Positions 6,282 to 9,718 of a stretch of 9,718 nt of DNA are shown here, piece by piece (position 1 is the stretch's first letter; each line of letters begins with the position of its first letter). The position numbers and the translations under genes are program-made. Under the pieces are notes generated by a model. That model ran no database searches. It worked only from the letters and a program-made list of their open reading frames with translations, and had not been told where the DNA came from. The stretch comes from Candidatus Latescibacterota bacterium (GTDB lineage Bacteria; JAAXHH01; JACQVL01), in assembly GCA_016209865.1 (NCBI GenBank), contig JACQVL010000256.1, forward strand, positions 1 through 9,718, given 5' to 3'.

Positions 6282-6923
6282 ATGAACTGGGTCGATGTCG
6301 GCATTATCGCGCTGATCCTCTATCAGGCGGCCATCGGGTTCCGGGCCGGAGTCCTGAGAGGGGTGCTCGACCTCGGCGGGCTGCTGACGGCGGTGGTCAT
6401 CGCCACGACGCAGGTCCGGTGGGGGGGAGAGATCATCCAGGACCTCATCTCCGCGTCCCCTCCGGTCGCACGCTGGCTGAGTTTTCTGCTCGGTCTCGGA
6501 CTCTTGACGCTCATCTTCCGGGGAATGATCAGCCTGCTGAGCCGGCTGATCCGGCAGCCGCGCCGGACGTGGTCAGACCGGATCGGCGGCACCGTTCTCG
6601 GCAGTCTGCGGGGGGGAATGACCGCGAGTCTCCTGCTGGTGCTGTTTACCCTGATGCCTCTCCCGGCCGGCCTCGCCACCCAGATCGATCAGTCGCCCTT
6701 AGCGCCGTCGACGCTCGACATCGTGCCATCGTTGTATGATTTTCTCGCCGCTCATGTCCTGCCTCGGGCACGGCCGTTTTACGAACAGCTCGATATGCAT
6801 CGTCCTGCTTCTTCGACGACGACCGTCGATCCGATTGACCTGACCGCCCAACGCCGTTCATTCGCACGCGTATCAGCACATTTCGTCCTTCGTCCTTTGC
6901 CCTTCGTCCTTAGAGATTTTTAG
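6282..6923 (+). CDS. cvpA: CvpA family inner-membrane protein
   Basis: Small membrane protein of the CvpA family, named for its role in colicin V export in E. coli; its function elsewhere is largely unknown. Four hydrophobic segments are visible at about residues 5-22, 25-43, 62-84 and 102-124. The N-terminus MNWVDVGIIALILYQAAIGFRAG is typical (Asp5, then a Gly-rich second helix LDLGGLL), and IGGTVLGSLRGG is the conserved block before the last helix. ATG 6282 is chosen; GTG 6279 immediately before would add one residue. No clear ribosome binding site. The last 13 residues (FVLRPLPFVLRDF) are encoded by a TTCGTCC heptad array, so the terminus is probably acquired. The stop codon abuts the mutS2 ATG with no gap. 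cvpA next to mutS2 is a common arrangement. Confidence 0.88.
   Translation: MNWVDVGIIALILYQAAIGFRAGVLRGVLDLGGLLTAVVIATTQVRWGGEIIQDLISASPPVARWLSFLLGLGLLTLIFRGMISLLSRLIRQPRRTWSDRIGGTVLGSLRGGMTASLLLVLFTLMPLPAGLATQIDQSPLAPSTLDIVPSLYDFLAAHVLPRARPFYEQLDMHRPASSTTTVDPIDLTAQRRSFARVSAHFVLRPLPFVLRDF
6882..6911 (+). repeat. Heptad repeat, TTCGTCC family (within the cvpA 3' end)
   Basis: Four 7-base units at 6882, 6889, 6896 and 6903 (TTCGTCC, TTCGTCC, TTTGCCC, TTCGTCC) plus TT. They are read in frame as the C-terminal tail of CvpA and end 12 bases before the mutS2 ATG. The unit is the complement of the AAGGACG family and matches the right arm of the HIT-rpsU element. No left arm is present upstream. Confidence 0.85.
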
Positions 6924-9332
6924 ATGGACCGCCCGAGTCCGTCTCCTCACATCGATCCCCATACCCTCCGGGTGCTGGAATTCCCGGTCATCTGCCAGAT
7001 GCTGGCGGACCGGGCGACGTCTGCCCTCGGCCGCGAGCGGGCGCTCGCCCTGACGCCAGGGACTGACCTGGCGGGGATCGATGAACGGCTCCGCACTGTA
7101 TCGGAATTCCGCACCATCCTGCAGGCCAACGACACCGTCCCCATCCGGGGGATCAAAGACATCCGGCCCGCCCTCGCGCAGGCCCGCATCGAGGGGACGG
7201 CGCTCGACCCCGCCACTCTCTTAGACGTCGCCTCGACGCTCCAGACGAGCCGGCTGCTCCGGGCGTTCGGGTCTCAGCTCCACGAGAAGCTCCCCTCGCC
7301 TCGCGTCGAGCGGCTCCTGGCCGGGTTAGGGACGTTCCCCGGCATCGAGGAGGCGGTGTCACAGGCGATCGACCCGTCCGGCGTCGTCAAAGACCAGGCG
7401 AGCAGTACGCTGCGCCGCATCCGGCGGGAACAGCAGACCATCCGGGAGCGCACCCGCGAGCATCTGACCGGCCTCGTCCAGTCGGATACCGGCCGCCAGG
7501 CGCTCCAGGAGCCGGTGGTCACCGTCCGCGAGGGCCGGTACGTCGTCCCGGTCCGGATCGAACACCGGAACCGCATCCGCGGGGTGGTGCACGACCAGTC
7601 GGCGAGTGGGGCGACGCTGTTCGTCGAGCCGTTCGCCGTCGTCGAGCTGAACAACCGGCTCCGGGAACTGGAGATCGAAGAGCGGCGGGAAATCGACCGG
7701 ATTCTCTCGGCGATCACCACGCTCATCCGTCAGGAGATCGAACAGATCGTGGAGACGGTCATGGGGCTCCAGCAGGTCGATTTTTTCTACGCCGCTGGCC
7801 GGTTCTCCCTCGACCTCCGGGCGGGCCGGCCCCGGCTGAATCAAGACGGCCAGATCGACCTCCGGAACGCCCGCCATCCGCTACTCGAATGTTCCCTCGA
7901 CCCGGCCCAGCCGCTACGGAAGGCCGTCCCGCTCACCCTCCGGGTCGGCGGGTCCGCTTCGACGCTCGTCATCACCGGGCCGAACATGGGGGGGAAGACG
8001 GTGGCGCTGAAGACGGTCGGACTGCTCACGCTGATGGCCCAGTCCGGCCTCCACGTGCCCGCCGATGAGCCGGCGGACCTGGCGGTGTTCACGCAGGTCT
8101 TCGCCGACATCGGGGATGAACAGTCGATCCAGCAGAACCTCAGCACGTTTTCCTCTCACTTGCAGCAGGTCATCACCATCCTGAATCAGGCGGACGCCCG
8201 CACCCTCGTCCTGTTAGACGAGCTGGGCGCGGGGACGGACCCGACCGCCGGGGCGGCCTTAGGGATGGCCGTGCTGGAGTCGCTCACCGGCCGGCGGGCG
8301 GTGACGATCGCCACGACGCACTACGGCGCGCTCAAGGAGTTCGCCGCCCGGACGCCCGGCGTCGAGAACGGGTCGATGGAGTTCGACGTGACCACGTTAA
8401 GCCCGACGTACCGGTTCCGGCAGGGGATTCCGGGCGGAAGCTATGCGGTGGAGATCGGCCGGCGGCTCGGCCTTCCCGATGTGATCCTCGACCGGACGAT
8501 CGCCGTCATCGGGAGCGACGAGCGCCGGCTCGAAGAGCTGATCGTGGCGCTCGACCGGGAGCGCCGTCTCCACGAAGAGGCGCGGGAGCAGGCGGAACGG
8601 CTGCGCGAGGAACTCGACCGCCTGACGAAAGACTACCGGGACAAACTCGATACGCTGACACGCACCGAGCGAGACTTCCTCCGCAAAGCGCAGGAGCGGG
8701 CGGACCGGGTGTTGCGGGACGCAAACACGCTGGTCGAGCGGACGGTGGCGGACATCCGGGCGCAGCAGGCGTCGCGGGAAGCGATCAAGCAGGCCAAGAC
8801 GGCCCTGCACGAGCAGCGCGCCCAGGTGCGCCAGCAGCTCGACGAGACGCGTCCCGCCCCTGCACCGGAGCCGGCCCGGTCGCTCCAGGTCGGGGACGAA
8901 GTCTGGGTGGAGAGCCTGCGGGCGAACGGGGTGATCGTCGAGGCGTCCGACGGCCGGCTCCGGGTGCGGGTGGGCAAGGTGGAGATCACCGTCCGCCGTG
9001 AGGACGTGCGTGCGCCGGCTCTGTCCGAGGCAGAGGAGCCGGTTCCGGAGCGGCGGGCCGGCGGGGTGCGGGTGCACACCCCGACGCGCGTCAACCCGGA
9101 GCTCGACCTGCGCGGATACACGGCCGACGAGGCGATCGAGGCGGTCGACCGCTACCTCTACGATGCCTCGATGGCGGGGCTGTCGAGTGTGTGGATCATC
9201 CATGGGAAAGGGTCGGGCGTGCTGCGGCAGGAGATCGGGAAATTCCTGAAGGCGCATGACCTGGTTAAGAGCTACCGGTTGGCGGAGTGGAATGAGGGGG
9301 GGAGCGGGGTGACGGTGGTGGAGCTGGGGTGA
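6924..9332 (+). CDS. mutS2: MutS2 (Smr-domain MutS family ATPase/endonuclease)
   Basis: MutS-related ATPase lacking the mismatch-recognition domain. Family roles reported are suppression of homologous recombination and, in Bacillus subtilis, rescue of collided ribosomes. 802 residues, normal length. In order: N-terminal LRVLEFPVICQML typical of MutS2, core and lever helices, Walker A GPNMGGKT (352-359), signature STFSSHLQQV, Walker B LVLLDELGAGTDP with Asp432/Glu433, the ATTHYGALKEFA switch, a long charged coiled coil (about 530-645), a KOW-like segment starting near 653 (SLQVGDEVWVESL), and a C-terminal Smr domain with LDLRG (727-731) and HGKGSGVLR (from His760). All nuclease and ATPase motifs look intact. 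The start is ATG 6924, touching the cvpA stop; no Shine-Dalgarno is seen, so coupling to cvpA is plausible. With the L11 and rRNA methylases and bS21 nearby, the ribosome role fits the neighbourhood. Confidence 0.97.
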   Translation: MDRPSPSPHIDPHTLRVLEFPVICQMLADRATSALGRERALALTPGTDLAGIDERLRTVSEFRTILQANDTVPIRGIKDIRPALAQARIEGTALDPATLLDVASTLQTSRLLRAFGSQLHEKLPSPRVERLLAGLGTFPGIEEAVSQAIDPSGVVKDQASSTLRRIRREQQTIRERTREHLTGLVQSDTGRQALQEPVVTVREGRYVVPVRIEHRNRIRGVVHDQSASGATLFVEPFAVVELNNRLRELEIEERREIDRILSAITTLIRQEIEQIVETVMGLQQVDFFYAAGRFSLDLRAGRPRLNQDGQIDLRNARHPLLECSLDPAQPLRKAVPLTLRVGGSASTLVITGPNMGGKTVALKTVGLLTLMAQSGLHVPADEPADLAVFTQVFADIGDEQSIQQNLSTFSSHLQQVITILNQADARTLVLLDELGAGTDPTAGAALGMAVLESLTGRRAVTIATTHYGALKEFAARTPGVENGSMEFDVTTLSPTYRFRQGIPGGSYAVEIGRRLGLPDVILDRTIAVIGSDERRLEELIVALDRERRLHEEAREQAERLREELDRLTKDYRDKLDTLTRTERDFLRKAQERADRVLRDANTLVERTVADIRAQQASREAIKQAKTALHEQRAQVRQQLDETRPAPAPEPARSLQVGDEVWVESLRANGVIVEASDGRLRVRVGKVEITVRREDVRAPALSEAEEPVPERRAGGVRVHTPTRVNPELDLRGYTADEAIEAVDRYLYDASMAGLSSVWIIHGKGSGVLRQEIGKFLKAHDLVKSYRLAEWNEGGSGVTVVELG

Positions 9333-9341
9333 AGAATTTTG

Positions 9342-9443
9342 GATTTTGGATTTTAGATTTTGGATTGAAGAACCACTGAGGGGGAGCCACTGATCGCGGT
9401 TACTCGCCGTTAATCCAAAATCCAAAATCTAAAATCCAAAATC
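9342..9443 (+). repeat. Spaced inverted heptad repeat, ATTTTGG family (mutS2-kinase)
   Basis: Perfectly complementary 25-base arms at 9342-9366 and 9419-9443 around a 52-base loop. The left arm is preceded by one further ATTTTGG unit (from 9336), and the right arm has an extra unit on its inner side. The 24 bases 9343-9366 are identical to 3153-3176 of the dnaJ-prmA element, but the loops differ completely. The left arm starts within ten bases of the mutS2 stop and the right arm ends where the kinase ribosome binding site begins. Confidence 0.93.
9373..9393 (+). repeat. CCACTGA direct repeat in the loop of the mutS2-kinase element
   Basis: CCACTGA at 9373-9379 and 9387-9393, exactly 14 bases (two heptads) apart. 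Short and could be chance, but it keeps the 7-base spacing seen elsewhere. Confidence 0.45.
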
Positions 9444-9451
9444 GAAGAGGA
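9444..9451 (+). promoter_or_regulatory. Ribosome binding site of the kinase gene
   Basis: GAAGAGGA, seven bases before ATG 9459 and immediately after the end of the inverted repeat arm. It supports the chosen start. Confidence 0.7.
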
Positions 9452-9458
9452 TTATCCC

Positions 9459-9718
9459 ATGGTCGGTACCACGCTCTTGCATTACCACATCCTCCGCAAG
9501 CTCGGTGAAGGCGGCATGGGGGAAGTCTACTTAGCCGACGACACCCGCCTCAAACGCCCGGTGGCGCTGAAACTCCTGCCCGAAGCCGTCCGCCACGACC
9601 CGGAGCGCCTGCGCCGGTTCCGCATCGAGGCCGAAGCCGCCGCCCGGCTGAACCATCCCAACATCGCCCAGATTTATTCGATCGAGGAGACGGACATCAC
9701 GGATGGAGAGACGCGACA
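9459..9718 (+). CDS. Serine/threonine protein kinase, N-terminal part (cut by window end)
   Basis: Hanks-type (PknB-like) bacterial Ser/Thr kinase that phosphorylates proteins with ATP. Only the first 86 residues are in the window, enough for most of the N-lobe. The Gly-rich loop is [10 protein letters not shown] (Gly16 to Tyr24), the ATP-anchoring lysine is Lys38 in VALKLLP, and the helix C glutamate is probably Glu57 in [17 protein letters not shown]. The start [19 protein letters not shown] is typical, with no extra N-terminal domain. The catalytic loop, any transmembrane segment and the sensor domain lie beyond the window, so target and class cannot be given. It follows mutS2 after a 126-base gap containing an inverted repeat and may be separately expressed. 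Codon use is more C-ending than in dnaK. Confidence 0.93.
   Translation, partial: MVGTTLLHYHILRKLGEGGMGEVYLADDTRLKRPVALKLLPEAVRHDPERLRRFRIEAEAAARLNHPNIAQIYSIEETDITDGETR

Noticed and set aside
8397-9425. Long minus-strand reading frame (about 340 codons) opposite the end of mutS2
   Set aside because: Shadow of the mutS2 Smr and coiled-coil region; it starts in the repeat arm and shows low-complexity Arg/Pro/Leu sequence.
1925-9443. CRISPR array
   Set aside because: Units are 7 bases, contiguous and degenerate, with no regular unique spacers and no cas genes.

Overview
This is a GC-rich bacterial housekeeping region with every recognisable gene on the + strand: dnaK, dnaJ, prmA, rsmE, a HIT-family gene, rpsU, a yqeY-like gene, a cvpA-like gene, mutS2, and the 5' end of a serine/threonine protein kinase gene cut by the window edge. 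dnaK-dnaJ-prmA-rsmE is a gene order known from many bacteria, including Firmicutes. This DnaK, however, carries the extra N-terminal segment typical of Gram-negative-type DnaK, and base composition is high-GC. Together with the bacterial Hanks-type kinase this suggests an uncultured or less-studied phylum of the Nitrospirota/Acidobacteriota/NC10/deltaproteobacteria kind. I cannot assign a phylum from sequence alone.

Layout: dnaK (3-1922) and dnaJ (1991-3148) make the Hsp70 folding machine. prmA (3272-4177) methylates ribosomal protein L11 and rsmE (4245-4982) methylates 16S rRNA. A HIT-domain nucleotide hydrolase (4984-5328) is probably translationally coupled to rsmE. rpsU (5487-5684) encodes ribosomal protein bS21, followed by yqeY (5794-6243), cvpA (6282-6923) and mutS2 (6924-9332). 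The kinase starts at 9459. The theme is protein folding, ribosome modification and ribosome rescue or DNA maintenance. No intergenic gap exceeds about 160 bases.

The most striking feature is in the gaps, not the genes. Seven of the nine gene junctions hold degenerate tandem repeats with a strict 7-base period, in several unrelated sequence families (units ATTTTGG, AGAGTGA/AGTGAAG, AAGGACG, CGGTGGT). In five gaps the heptads occur as spaced inverted pairs: one arm follows the upstream stop codon and the complementary arm precedes the next start codon. The arms are perfectly complementary over 11 to 25 bases. Two loci about 6 kb apart share the same 24-base arm but have different loops. In prmA and cvpA the heptads run into the reading frame and encode the last residues of the protein. 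A further near-perfect 28-base palindrome covers the yqeY stop codon, and a hairpin resembling the neisserial dRS3 core lies inside one heptad pair. Heptanucleotide tandem repeats are known (the STRR sequences of cyanobacteria), but multi-family, gene-flanking, inverted heptad pairs inside one housekeeping cluster deserve a genome-wide look.
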